DNA of 64,000 nt, taken from positions 1 through 64,000 of the forward strand of contig QKFD01000070.1 in assembly GCA_003251535.1 (NCBI GenBank). Reading direction: 5' to 3'. Made by a program: the position numbers and the translations under genes. Every line of letters begins with the position of its first letter. Within the stretch, counting starts at the first letter, position 1. The DNA comes from Chromatiales bacterium (GTDB lineage Bacteria > Pseudomonadota > Gammaproteobacteria > Thiohalomonadales > Thiohalomonadaceae). This document shows positions 38,522-47,799 of the stretch, one piece after another. The notes under the pieces are model-generated. The model made no database searches. It had not been told where the DNA came from and saw nothing but the letters and a program-made list of their open reading frames with translations.

Positions 38522-39538
38522 ATGTCTAAGCGCAAAGTGAACCGCCGCCAGGCGTGGCGGATAGAGAAGGTACAGGAGGAGCGGCGGGCCCGCGCCGCCC
38601 GCAAGGAGGCGCTCCTCCAGAGCACCCTCCAAGGGAGCGAGTTGGGCCCGGAGCAGGGCGGCCTGCTCATCGCCAGCCATGGCGCCGCCCTGGAGATCGA
38701 GGATGAGGCCGGGACGGTGCGCCGCTGCCTGGTGCGTCAGCACCTCGGTCTGCCGGTGGTGGGGGATCGGGTGGTGTGGCAGGCAACCAGCGATGGCGGC
38801 GGCGTGGTGACCGCCCTGCTCCCCCGCCACAGTCTGCTGGCGCGCTTGGTGCGTGGCGAACCCAAACCCTTAGCCGCCAACGTGGATCAGATCTTGGTGG
38901 TGACCGCCCCCCGTCCCCATCTATCGCGGGAGCTGCTGGATCAGTACCTGGTGGCGGCGGAGCAGACCGGCATCGAGCCGGTGATCCTCTTCAACAAGGT
39001 GGACCTCCTGGATGCCCAGGAGGCGCTGCGCTTCCGCGCCCTGTTCGATATCTACCGCCATCTGGGGTACTGCGTGCTGGAGGCGAGCACCCGTGAGCAG
39101 CACGGCCTCGATCCGGTGCGCAGCCAGTTGGCGGGGCGTACCTCGGTGTTTGTTGGCCAGTCTGGGGTGGGTAAGTCGTCGCTGGTGCAGGTGCTGTTGC
39201 CGGAGCAGGAGATCGCCGTCGGCGAACTCTCCAGTGCCACTGATCTGGGGCGCCACACCACCTCCGCCGCCCGGCTCTACCACCTGCCCAGCGGCGGCGC
39301 CATCATCGACTCCCCCGGGGTGCGGGACTTCCGCTTGGGGGAGATAGATCGTCATGGTATCGCCGCCGGCTTTCGGGAGATCGCCCCCCTCCTGGGCCAC
39401 TGCCGCTTCCGCGACTGCCACCATCAGGAGGAGCCGGAGTGTGCCCTACGCGCCGCCGTGGCCGAGGGCAGCATGGCGCCGGAGCGGTTGGAGAGCTATC
39501 TCCATATCGTCGAACGGTTGGAGCGGGCGTGGCCTTGA
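38522..39538 (+). CDS. rsgA: Small ribosomal subunit biogenesis GTPase RsgA
   Basis: A circularly permuted GTPase that checks late 30S maturation. From the ATG at 38522 it is 338 residues. Order of parts: basic N-terminal tail, OB-fold (about 45-100), then G-motifs in permuted order (NKVDLL, then GQSGVGKSSL, then DSPGVRDF), and the C-terminal zinc site CRFRDCHHQEEPEC. All key residues are present. No co-oriented neighbour. Confidence 0.96.
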   Translation: MSKRKVNRRQAWRIEKVQEERRARAARKEALLQSTLQGSELGPEQGGLLIASHGAALEIEDEAGTVRRCLVRQHLGLPVVGDRVVWQATSDGGGVVTALLPRHSLLARLVRGEPKPLAANVDQILVVTAPRPHLSRELLDQYLVAAEQTGIEPVILFNKVDLLDAQEALRFRALFDIYRHLGYCVLEASTREQHGLDPVRSQLAGRTSVFVGQSGVGKSSLVQVLLPEQEIAVGELSSATDLGRHTTSAARLYHLPSGGAIIDSPGVRDFRLGEIDRHGIAAGFREIAPLLGHCRFRDCHHQEEPECALRAAVAEGSMAPERLESYLHIVERLERAWP

Positions 39539-39556
39539 GGGCCACCCCGCCGCCCC

Positions 39557-41323
39557 TCACTGACGCGGTGGTTTGCGCGGCCCCCTTGGCCCCGGCCCGC
39601 GGTTGGCGGGCCGAGGACGGGAGCGGGGAGCCCCCTCGCCGGCACCACCGGCGCCCTCGGTCAGTGGATTGAGGTTGAGCTGGCGGCCACACACCCAGAC
39701 GTTGCGCAGGTGCTGAATCAGCGGCTTGGGGAGCCCGACCGGTAGATCGACCGTGCTGTAGGTGTCGTGGATATCGATCCGCCCGATCTGCCGGCTCTGT
39801 AGCTCCGCCTCATTGGCAATGGCACCCACGATATGCTTCGGCTGTACCCCATGCTCGCGGCCAACGGCGATGCGGTAGCGCTCCATGCCGGCATCGGGTG
39901 GCCGGGAGCTGGAGCGGGCGGGACGCTCACCGCTCCGTTCGCGGGTACGCGGGGCCCGCTCAGCCGCCGGTGGTGGCGGTGGCGGCTGCTCTTCGTCCTT
40001 CGCCTCCGGCCAGAGTGGCCGCTCCCGCTGTACCAACCAGGCGAGGGCCGCTGCCACCTCCGCGAGACCGACGTCGTGCTCGCTCTGATAGGCCTCCACC
40101 AGCTCCTCGAACTGGTCCAGCTCCTGCGACTCCAGCGCCTCGGTGATCTGCTGCTTGAAGCGGGAGATACGGCGATCACTCACCGCCTCCCGGCTGGGGA
40201 TGTTCATGGGGGCGAGGGCCTGGCGAGTGGCCCGCTCGATGGTCTGGAGCATCCGCCGCTCCCGCGGCGCCACGAAGAGGATCGCCTCCCCCTGCCGCCC
40301 CGCCCGACCGGTGCGGCCGATGCGATGGACGTAGGTCTCGGTGTCGTAGGGGATGTCGTAGTTGACCACGTGGGAGATCCGCTCCACATCCAGCCCGCGG
40401 GCGGCGACGTCGGTCGCCACGACGATATCGAGCGCCCCCCGCTTGAGTCGCTCCACCGTCTGCTCGCGCTGCACCTGGTTGATGTCGCCATTCAGCGCCG
40501 CGGCACTGAACCCCCGCGCCTCTAGCTTCTCCGCCAGGGTCACGGTCTCGTTCTTGGTGCGCACGAAGATGATCATCGCCTCGAACTCCTCCACCTCCAG
40601 GATGCGAGTCAAGGCGTCCAGCTTGTGCAGACCACTCACCTGCCAGTAGCGCTGGCGGATGGTCTCCACGGTGGTGGTCTTGGAGGCGATGCGCACCTCC
40701 ACCGGATCGTTGAGGTGGCGGTGGGCCACCTCGCGGATCACCTTGGGCATGGTGGCGGAGAAGAGCGCCACCTGCCGCTGCGCTGGGGTGTGGCCGAGGA
40801 TCCACTCCACATCGTCGATAAATCCCATGCGCAGCATCTCATCCGCCTCATCCAGCACCAGCATGGTGAGATCGGCGAGCACCAGGGTCTCGCGGCGCAG
40901 GTGGTCCATCACCCGTCCTGGAGTCCCGACCACCACCTGTACCCCACGGGAGAGCTGACGCAGCTGAGACCCCATCCCCTGACCACCATAGACCGGGAGG
41001 ATATGGAAGCCGGGCAGGTGGCGGGCGTAGCTCTGGATCGCCTCGGCCACCTGGATGGCGAGTTCGCGGGTGGGGGTGAGCACCAGTGCCTGGGGACGCA
41101 GCCGGGTGAGATCGATGCGCGAGAGTAGCGGCAAGGCAAAGGCGGCGGTCTTACCGGTGCCGGTCTGCGCCTGGCCGAGCAGGTCCCGCCCCTCCAATAG
41201 AGAGGGAATGGAGGCGGTCTGGATCGGCGAGGGGGATTCGTAGCCGATCTCCTCCACCGCCTGCAAGACCGGGGCAGCGAGGGAAAAATCGGCAAAACGG
41301 TTGGGAAGCTCTGAGTTGGACAT
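39557..41323 (-). CDS. deaD: DEAD-box RNA helicase DeaD/CsdA
   Basis: A 588-residue RNA helicase for ribosome assembly and mRNA unfolding, typically cold-induced. Motifs: Q motif near 30, AQTGTGKT (I), PTRELAIQ, VGTPGRVMDH, DEAD (II), SAT (III), VATDVAARGLD and HRIGRTGRAG (VI). After the two RecA domains come a helical dimerisation-like region, a Pro-rich linker, a DbpA-type RNA-binding domain (about 490-565) and an Arg/Pro/Gly tail. All motifs are intact. Confidence 0.96.
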   Translation of the reverse strand: MSNSELPNRFADFSLAAPVLQAVEEIGYESPSPIQTASIPSLLEGRDLLGQAQTGTGKTAAFALPLLSRIDLTRLRPQALVLTPTRELAIQVAEAIQSYARHLPGFHILPVYGGQGMGSQLRQLSRGVQVVVGTPGRVMDHLRRETLVLADLTMLVLDEADEMLRMGFIDDVEWILGHTPAQRQVALFSATMPKVIREVAHRHLNDPVEVRIASKTTTVETIRQRYWQVSGLHKLDALTRILEVEEFEAMIIFVRTKNETVTLAEKLEARGFSAAALNGDINQVQREQTVERLKRGALDIVVATDVAARGLDVERISHVVNYDIPYDTETYVHRIGRTGRAGRQGEAILFVAPRERRMLQTIERATRQALAPMNIPSREAVSDRRISRFKQQITEALESQELDQFEELVEAYQSEHDVGLAEVAAALAWLVQRERPLWPEAKDEEQPPPPPPAAERAPRTRERSGERPARSSSRPPDAGMERYRIAVGREHGVQPKHIVGAIANEAELQSRQIGRIDIHDTYSTVDLPVGLPKPLIQHLRNVWVCGRQLNLNPLTEGAGGAGEGAPRSRPRPANRGPGPRGPRKPPRQ

Positions 41324-41468
41324 GGGATCGATCAGCTACAGGGGGGAAGGAATTGTACGCCACCGCGCCATTTGCTGCTGGGGATCCGTCGCCCATCCCA
41401 GGCGAGGGGCGGACCACTATCCAGCGGCGCTTAGCGGGGCCAGGCGGCGGGCGGGTTTCGGCCCGCAG

Positions 41469-41496
41469 TTGTCTGGTCAGCCGCGCTGGTTAAGAT
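41469..41496 (+). promoter_or_regulatory. Candidate sigma-70 promoter
   Basis: TTGTCT (41469-41474) and TAAGAT (41491-41496), 16 bases apart, upstream of the gene at 41530. Moderate match only. Confidence 0.35.
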
Positions 41497-41529
41497 ACAG
41501 CACCCACCCCCAATATCAGGAGTCACGCC

Positions 41530-41946
41530 ATGGGCGTCGCCTACTACATCGTCCTCGACCGCGAGGAACCCGGTTTTGAAACCTTTGTGAACGGCAAGGC
41601 GGTGGCCCGGGCCAGCGATAAGCTCGATACGCTCTGCCATCAGCTAGCGTTGCCGAACCTGGACCACTACACCTCTATGTCCGCCGAGGATCTGGCGGAT
41701 CTGTTGGGAGATGAGCTGGACGTGCTGGAGGATGAGGGGATGGAGGGTGGCGAGCCAGACGCCGAGAGATGGTTTGCCGCCGAGGAGGGGATCCGCTACT
41801 TCACCGCCCTGCTGGAGGCCATTGAGCGCGGTGAGGTGGAGCTAGAGGAGAGTGAGTGGCTCATCTCCGATCTGCACGAGTATCTGGAGGTGTTGCGACA
41901 GAGCGAGGCGATTGGCGCGCAGTGGCACCTGGCCATTGATATATGA
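41530..41946 (+). CDS. Conserved-looking acidic protein, function unknown
   Basis: A 138-residue acidic, soluble protein beginning MGVAYYIVLDREEPGFETFV. I do not recognise the family. The C-terminal half is helical and rich in Glu. It starts after CAGGAGTCACGCC and overlaps the next gene by four bases (ATGA), so the two are almost certainly translated together. No signal peptide, Cys pair or nuclease motif is visible. Confidence 0.75.
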   Translation: MGVAYYIVLDREEPGFETFVNGKAVARASDKLDTLCHQLALPNLDHYTSMSAEDLADLLGDELDVLEDEGMEGGEPDAERWFAAEEGIRYFTALLEAIERGEVELEESEWLISDLHEYLEVLRQSEAIGAQWHLAIDI

Positions 41947-42503
41947 GTCTGCCGCCGGCTCGGCGCGCGCGCCAGGCCAGGCGACGAAGCCGCCGCCGAC
42001 AGCAGTTGGTGGCGCAGCTGCGGGCCGATCTCGCCCGCGGTGCCCTGCGTCAGGCCAGGGGCTATCTCAATGGCCTCATCGGCAGCTACCCCTATGACTG
42101 CGAACTACGGGCGCTGGCGGGGGAGTGCCTGTTCCGTGCGGGTGAACAGCTGAGTGCCGGTCGCCACTGGTTCCTCTCCGAGCGGGAGGATGCCGATGCC
42201 CAGGCGGCCATCGCCCTCCTCCAGCGCTATGTGGCGGGTGATCCGGTGGAGCTGTTCAAGGAGCTGCGCCTCCACCCGCAGTCGTTCGGGCAGTTTGACT
42301 CCCCCGCCGTGAATGAGCGCCTTGAAGCGTTGCGCCAGCAGCTGCTGGCGCGCCATTTCCCCTTTGCGCCGATCCCCCCGCCAGCGCCGCCCCGGCAGCC
42401 GGCTGGTTGTGGTGTGCTGCTCGCCCTGTTAGGGCTGCTGGGGATAGGGCTGCTGCTCGGGATCTACGCCGGCATCAGGGAGTTGCTGACCTGGTTGGGG
42501 TAA
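41943..42503 (+). CDS. DUF6584-like protein with C-terminal membrane helix
   Basis: A 186-residue protein. The basic N-terminus (RRARQARRRSRRRQQ) leads to a helical segment ARGYLNGLIGSYPYDCELRA then AGRHWFLSE, which resembles DUF6584. A Pro-rich stretch (about 138-150) precedes a membrane helix near 157-178 (LLALLGLLGIGLLLGIYAGI). Function is unknown. Its last 40 bases overlap the 3' end of the convergent radical SAM gene. Confidence 0.65.
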   Translation: MSLPPARRARQARRRSRRRQQLVAQLRADLARGALRQARGYLNGLIGSYPYDCELRALAGECLFRAGEQLSAGRHWFLSEREDADAQAAIALLQRYVAGDPVELFKELRLHPQSFGQFDSPAVNERLEALRQQLLARHFPFAPIPPPAPPRQPAGCGVLLALLGLLGIGLLLGIYAGIRELLTWLG

Positions 42504-44299
42504 GCCGTGATCGCCGCGTGGCGGGTCACTAGCTCAGCGGTACCGCAGACCAGGGTCAGGAAGCTATCGTCGAGGTCTACCAAGAACCCTCGCCGGAGCA
42601 GATTGCCAACATTGGCCGTGATCCCCTCCTGTTTGCGCGGCGTGCGGCACTGCTGGAGCACCGCCAACTCCTCCTCGCCGATCTCGGTCACCGCCTCCAC
42701 GGCGCAGTCGCGGGTATCCCGCACCATCACCCGCCCACCCGCCCGGAAGGCCGCCAGCTCCGCCGGATTGGAGCCCCAGCGGGTATACCACTTGCGCACC
42801 TCGATGTAGAAGCGTGCCAGCAGCTCCGGCATCCGGCGCACCTCGGTCTCGATCTGACCGTTGAAGTTATAGGCCAGCTTCATCAGGTCGATATGCTCCG
42901 GGAACGACTTGAGGTAGCCCTCCATGGGCCTCACCTGCTCGATCCCAAACTGCTCGGGTTCATCAAAGTAGGGGCTAAAGCGCTGGATGTAGATGGGGAT
43001 GATGATGGGGGGATCGAGATGTTGCAGCAGCGGCAGCAGTTCGGCCAGCGCCTCGTAGTCGGCACCGCAATCCTGCGGCAGTGCCACCAGATGGTTCCAT
43101 TTAGCCTCAATCTCCAGCTCACGACAGTTCCGCAGCAGGGCGATGTTTCTGACCGCCGTGGTCCCCTTCTTCATCATCTTCAGATGGCGACTTGATAGCG
43201 ACTCGATACCCGGCCCGAGCGAGTGGATACCGTGGGCCTTCATCTTTTTCAGCTTGTCGAAATCGAGGGTGGGTTTGATCTGATAAAAGATCCGCCCATC
43301 GAACTGGTGGGCGGCGAGGGTATCGAAAAACTCGTCAAAGTAGGTGTTGGGGAAGACCGAGTCACAGGCGTAGTAGTTCTCGTAGTCGGGATAGCGCTGG
43401 CGCAGCTCGCACAACTGCTGCGCCGCCCGCTGCGGGGATTTGGTGCGAAACGCCATGGTGTCGTAGCTGATGCCACAAAACCGGCAACGGTGCTTCACCC
43501 CCCACCAACACCCCCGCGAGGTCTCGAAGTAGAGGAAAGTGGTATCCCGCTCTTCGGGACGGAACTGCGCCAGGAAATCGGTGTAGTCGGGGATATCGAA
43601 GGGATCGAGATCGGTCACCGAAGGGCAGCGGATCAACTTGTCCGTGGGCAGTGGCTGGCCCGCCAAGACCGCCTCACAAAAGGCGGGAAACGCCACATCC
43701 GCCTCACCATCAAACACATAATCGAGACACTCTACCCGCTTCAGCTCCTCCCCCATCTCGCCATAGCAGTTGCTGCCGCCCATGACCACAATCACCTCGG
43801 GAAAGAGCTGCTTCAGCCGCCTGGCCAGGGCCAGCGAGGCGTTGATCTGGGAGTAGAGGCTACTGAAACCCACGATCTTGGGGCGGACCCGCCGCACCTC
43901 GGCGATGAAGCGCTCAAGAAATCCCTCCACACCGTCAACCGCTGCCGTAAAGCCCTGCTCGCTCAGCCCCGCCCGCTTGTTGCCGTAGAGATCGTAGTAG
44001 CGGGCATAGAAGTCGGGGGCCGCTGCCGGCGCCGGCTGCCAGTGGATGGGGGAGCCGTGGGCCGCCTCGGCAAACACCTGCTCCTGATAGAGATCCGCCG
44101 GAGACACCACCGACATCAGCAGCTGATAGAGATCCGTCCCTATCTCCCGCGCATATTGGGCGTTGGCGTAGAGCACCTTGCAGCTGATCCCTTTCTGGGC
44201 CAGGGCGCTCTTTAAGGTCGCCGTCCCCAGGCTGGGGTGGCCCAAGGCGTAGAAGGGGGGAACCACGAGCAGAACCGAGACTGGATCATCATCTTTCAT
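42464..44299 (-). CDS. B12-binding RiPP-maturation radical SAM enzyme
   Basis: A 611-residue protein. Residues about 1-230 are a cobalamin-binding-like domain (LLVVPPFYALGHPSLGTATL, VMGGSNCYGEMGEEL). The radical SAM core has GCWWGVKHRCRFCG (C264, C272, C275), the unusual CX7CX2C spacing of the RiPP-maturation radical SAM protein 1 family, whose members often act as C-methyltransferases on precursor peptides. A C-terminal region of about 110 residues is less defined. It is the last gene of a minus-strand set with a precursor, a SPASM maturase and an S53 peptidase. The target is inferred to be that precursor. Confidence 0.88.
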   Translation of the reverse strand: MKDDDPVSVLLVVPPFYALGHPSLGTATLKSALAQKGISCKVLYANAQYAREIGTDLYQLLMSVVSPADLYQEQVFAEAAHGSPIHWQPAPAAAPDFYARYYDLYGNKRAGLSEQGFTAAVDGVEGFLERFIAEVRRVRPKIVGFSSLYSQINASLALARRLKQLFPEVIVVMGGSNCYGEMGEELKRVECLDYVFDGEADVAFPAFCEAVLAGQPLPTDKLIRCPSVTDLDPFDIPDYTDFLAQFRPEERDTTFLYFETSRGCWWGVKHRCRFCGISYDTMAFRTKSPQRAAQQLCELRQRYPDYENYYACDSVFPNTYFDEFFDTLAAHQFDGRIFYQIKPTLDFDKLKKMKAHGIHSLGPGIESLSSRHLKMMKKGTTAVRNIALLRNCRELEIEAKWNHLVALPQDCGADYEALAELLPLLQHLDPPIIIPIYIQRFSPYFDEPEQFGIEQVRPMEGYLKSFPEHIDLMKLAYNFNGQIETEVRRMPELLARFYIEVRKWYTRWGSNPAELAAFRAGGRVMVRDTRDCAVEAVTEIGEEELAVLQQCRTPRKQEGITANVGNLLRRGFLVDLDDSFLTLVCGTAELVTRHAAITAYPNQVSNSLMPA

Positions 44300-44374
44300 A
44301 ACGAGTTGCCCTAATACACTGCATCCCTTGATACCTCCAGCCGCCGCGACGACTAGAGATCACCTGCGCCACCG

Positions 44375-45994
44375 TCAACCGGCGAAGGTCCGCCGCAATG
44401 CCGCCAACAGCGCCTCCCCATTGGGGCTCCCCCAGCCGGTGCAGGCATCCCAACCTGGCTGCGCATGGTAGTAACCGTTATCCCCCTGGGTAATGTCCCG
44501 GAAGCATTGGCTGCCCCCTTGGGCATACAGGGCACCATTGATGCTGCCCAACCGCCGCCCCAGTGCCTCGCCCAGCTGAATGGCCAAAGCGGCCCAGAGG
44601 GGCGCCACAGCGCTGGTGCCGGCGTCGATGTACCAGGCCCCTAAGATGTAGAGTCGGTAACCGGTGAGGGGGTCGGCATTGCCCGCCACATCCGGCACCC
44701 CGCGGCCGGCAAAACCGGCACTGCGTCCCCCCCATGCCCCCGCTGGCGGGAGGGGGGGGACCTGGGCATCCGCCTGGTAGGCGGGGAGCGCAAAGTGGAT
44801 GCTGACGCCACCGCCGGTGGCCAGCGCCCACTGTGGGTCATTCCAGGTCACCTCGCTGTCGATGGTGGAGCCCTTGCCGACTAAACGAGTACCGCCACAG
44901 GCCAGCGCCTCCGGCACCGAACAGGGAAAATCGACCGATAACTTGCCGTCCGGCAGCCCATCGGAGGCACCATCGTCACCGGCGGCGACGCACACCGTCA
45001 CCCCCAGTAGGGCGCCGATATAGATGACCTGGCGCATCTGCTCCGCGGCCCCTTGGCTCCAGGCCACTTCGCTCTCCCCCCAACTCACCGACAGCACTTG
45101 GGGGGCGTTGGTGGTATCGAAGATGGCCTGTTCGATCACCTCGATAAACCCCTGTTGTGAGTTCTCGGTGGCAAAGTAGACGACGATCTTCGCCTTGGGC
45201 ACGACGGCGCCGGCCACCTCGATATCCATCACCACCTCGCCGTAGCCATGGCTCGGTTTGCTCTGGGTCCCCGGCTGGTTGGGACCGACGGAGATGATCT
45301 CCGGTTTGGGGATCTCCAGGGCGCTAAAGTAGGCATCGAGATCCGACTCGAAGTAACCCGCCCCCAGTTCAATGATCCCCAGGCACTGGTCGCTGCCGGC
45401 AAACGACTGCGGAAAATTGTAGAGCTGCGCTACTTGGGGTGAGGTGTATTGCGCGATGGAGCCCGGTTGGGGAGAGGCCGCCTTGGCGGTTGCCTGCGGC
45501 GCGGCGCCCCGGCGGGCGATGGGGTGGTTATCCAGCCCCACCACGGCGGTGACAATCCCCTCCAGCGCCGCCGGTAAGTAGACCGCCCCCTCATGGCTCC
45601 GAAACGACTGCTCTCCCTTGGTAAAGAGGGCCAGTTCAACCCCAAAGGCGCTGGCCAGCGCCTCGGCTGAGGCACGCAGCTTCACCACGCAACGCACCCG
45701 ATCCACCGCCACCACCGTGAGGCCATGGGCCTGGGCGAAGGCGGTCACCTGCGCGATATCCTGCTCATCGGCGCTGTGTCTCTCCAACAGCTCCGCGTGA
45801 CTTAGGGAGGGGGTGGTGACTCCCGGGGCGCGCTGCTTGGCCTCATATCGGCTCGCCAGCTCTGCCCAACCGGGGCGTCGCAGGTAGAGTGATAGGTCAA
45901 TACCCCCCTCCGGTAGCGCCTTCCCTAGCTTCACAACATCGGTGCCATGAAAGGGTTGGCTACCCGCCATGGCATGGCCTGTGGACGTAGTCAT
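44375..45994 (-). CDS. S53 (sedolisin/kumamolisin-like) serine-carboxyl peptidase
   Basis: A 539-residue peptidase. Residues about 15-165 form the activation pro-domain (DVVKLGKALPEGGIDLSLYL); the catalytic domain follows from about 185. The triad is visible as Glu and Asp in GYGEVVMDIEVAG and Ser in AGTSAVAPLWAAL; the oxyanion Asp is in AAGDDGASDG. No signal peptide is seen, unlike typical secreted family members. The ATG at 45994 has a GAGGGAGGAG site. Its place between two radical SAM genes suggests leader removal in RiPP maturation; this is inferred. Confidence 0.88.
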   Translation of the reverse strand: MTTSTGHAMAGSQPFHGTDVVKLGKALPEGGIDLSLYLRRPGWAELASRYEAKQRAPGVTTPSLSHAELLERHSADEQDIAQVTAFAQAHGLTVVAVDRVRCVVKLRASAEALASAFGVELALFTKGEQSFRSHEGAVYLPAALEGIVTAVVGLDNHPIARRGAAPQATAKAASPQPGSIAQYTSPQVAQLYNFPQSFAGSDQCLGIIELGAGYFESDLDAYFSALEIPKPEIISVGPNQPGTQSKPSHGYGEVVMDIEVAGAVVPKAKIVVYFATENSQQGFIEVIEQAIFDTTNAPQVLSVSWGESEVAWSQGAAEQMRQVIYIGALLGVTVCVAAGDDGASDGLPDGKLSVDFPCSVPEALACGGTRLVGKGSTIDSEVTWNDPQWALATGGGVSIHFALPAYQADAQVPPLPPAGAWGGRSAGFAGRGVPDVAGNADPLTGYRLYILGAWYIDAGTSAVAPLWAALAIQLGEALGRRLGSINGALYAQGGSQCFRDITQGDNGYYHAQPGWDACTGWGSPNGEALLAALRRTFAG

Positions 45995-46079
45995 CTATCG
46001 GCTCCTCCCTCATAGACAGTGGACGACAACAACCCACCCACTACAGCGCCATCCGTCGTAGCGGCGCCCGCAGAGGGGA

Positions 46080-47465
46080 TCAGTGTTCTACCGTTGAGGG
46101 GTCAGCGGAGAGACGCTGCTCCAGGTAGATGGGAAACAGCTCGCGCCAGTTGTGTTTGTAACTGGGGCAGCGGGGCGCCTGATCCGGTAGCAGTAGATTG
46201 CTATGGGGACAGTGGGCATAGCAGATGGGCAGAAAGACACAGGCCCGACAGGAGGGGTTGTCGTCGGGTCGTCGGGACCGCCACTGGAGCAGACTCTCGT
46301 CGCTATCGAGGTGGGCAAAATCGTAGATGGAGCTGGCGGTTTCGGCCTCGACCCCCAGCTCGTGATCACACTTTTTCAAGTGGCCCTGATAGTCAACCAC
46401 AAAGCCATTATCGATGGCGGCATAACACCCCAAGTAGCCCGTCGTAAAAAACTGCGGGGTAAAGGGGCTGAAGCCCTGCGCCAAGAGCAGCTCCACCAGG
46501 CGCCGCTCCTCCACGGCAAACTGCTCTACCGTGAGATGGACCCCACTCTGCGGCAGATAGGCGGCGGCCTCATCGGCGGGATCGAAGTGAAAAACGGGAT
46601 AGAAATAGATGCCCGCTACCCGAGAGGCCAGGCCTGCGGCCGCCAACTGCTCCACCAGCAGCGGCATACTGGCGAGGTTGATGCGACTGACGTTGATCCG
46701 GATCAGGATACGGAGGTGCTCACTCGCGGCGCGAATGTTCTCGATGATCCGATCAAAAGAGGGCTCGCTCGGGACCGCCCCGAGACTGGAGCGACGGACT
46801 CGATCATGCAGGGGGCGACTGCCATCAAAAGTCACCTGCACGGTGCCGATCCCGTGTTGGGCGAGTTCAGCCGCGGTGGGGGCGTCGAGCAGATATCCGT
46901 TGGAGACCATGCGAAAGGCGTAGGTCACATTCAACTGGCCGCAGAGCGCCTGCAACCGCCGAGATACCTCAACCACGAATGGCTTGGAGAGCAGCGGCTC
47001 CCCGCCAAACCAGGTGATACCCAGCCCGCCGTCGGCCGTGAGGCGCGAGGCGATAAAGCTCAGCAGGGCATCGGCATCCGGCAGCCCGAGGGCCGTGGTC
47101 GGCTTGCCGCCTTCATAGCAGTAGTAGCAACTCATGTTGCACTGCAAACTGGGGGCGATGACCAGCGACAACGTGGCGTCCGCACCCACCGTCTGGTCGT
47201 AGTGCTGCATCGCCAGCGCCACCTCATCCTGCTCTGCGGGGACGGCAAAGCCGTGCTCGGTGAGGAACTCCGTCACCGCTGACCAGGCCGGTGTCTCCGG
47301 CGCCGTTCGGGGCAGCTGCGGCACCAGCTGCTTGAGCAGCAGCAAGCGCTCCTCGCTGAGCAGCACGGAGCGACCCGTGAGGGTGTTATACCAAAAGACA
47401 CCCGCCGCGGCGGGCACCTCCAAATTATATTGCGACAGTTTAAGATCCCTCATCACCCTCTCCAT
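46080..47465 (-). CDS. Radical SAM/SPASM peptide maturase
   Basis: A 461-residue enzyme. The N-terminal about 80 residues (LEVPAAAGVFWYNTLTGRSV) resemble the precursor-binding region of peptide maturases. The radical SAM motif CNMSCYYC holds C109, C113 and C116. The C-terminal SPASM domain is complete: CX13GX4C (CYAAIDNG to KKC), then CX2CX5CX3C (CRACVFLPICYAHC) and a final Cys in RCPSYK, giving two auxiliary Fe-S clusters. Members form thioether or carbon-carbon links in RiPPs. The start has an AGGAGGGG site. It follows the precursor gene by 334 bases. Confidence 0.93.
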   Translation of the reverse strand: MERVMRDLKLSQYNLEVPAAAGVFWYNTLTGRSVLLSEERLLLLKQLVPQLPRTAPETPAWSAVTEFLTEHGFAVPAEQDEVALAMQHYDQTVGADATLSLVIAPSLQCNMSCYYCYEGGKPTTALGLPDADALLSFIASRLTADGGLGITWFGGEPLLSKPFVVEVSRRLQALCGQLNVTYAFRMVSNGYLLDAPTAAELAQHGIGTVQVTFDGSRPLHDRVRRSSLGAVPSEPSFDRIIENIRAASEHLRILIRINVSRINLASMPLLVEQLAAAGLASRVAGIYFYPVFHFDPADEAAAYLPQSGVHLTVEQFAVEERRLVELLLAQGFSPFTPQFFTTGYLGCYAAIDNGFVVDYQGHLKKCDHELGVEAETASSIYDFAHLDSDESLLQWRSRRPDDNPSCRACVFLPICYAHCPHSNLLLPDQAPRCPSYKHNWRELFPIYLEQRLSADPSTVEH

Positions 47466-47799
47466 CGACCCCTCCTGCCGCTGCTATTCGCCTTTGGCAC
47501 CCCACCTGGCGAGGGCACTCAAACGGGTCAACAAATGCGTCCCTACCGCTCTGTCAACGGCGCCATGAGGTCCATGCACGAGGCGCCCATTTACCCTGGG
47601 GCAGGGACCAGCCACGCCCCCGCACACCCGTTCAGCGGTCCCTCAAAGTGAGCGCAACACGCCCTGAACAGACGCCCCAAAGAGCGGTTCACTCTTGGTT
47701 GGCCAAGCCGGAAGTGCTGGCGTCCCCAAGAGACAGGACGCCAGCGCGCTGGTTATAACTCGCAGGAGTTAATCCAAGCGATCAGCCCACCACGGATCA
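47466..47799. other. Gap between RiPP precursor and maturase genes
   Basis: No second precursor gene with a good ribosome site was found in this gap. It carries the stem-loop at 47716-47745. The rest shows no recognised feature. Confidence 0.45.
47716..47745 (-). terminator. Stem-loop downstream of the RiPP precursor gene
   Basis: Perfect 10-bp arms GCTGGCGTCC and GGACGCCAGC with a 10-base loop, 54 bases after the precursor stop. No U-tract follows. Such hairpins often protect the precursor mRNA or limit read-through so that precursor exceeds enzyme. Confidence 0.5.
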
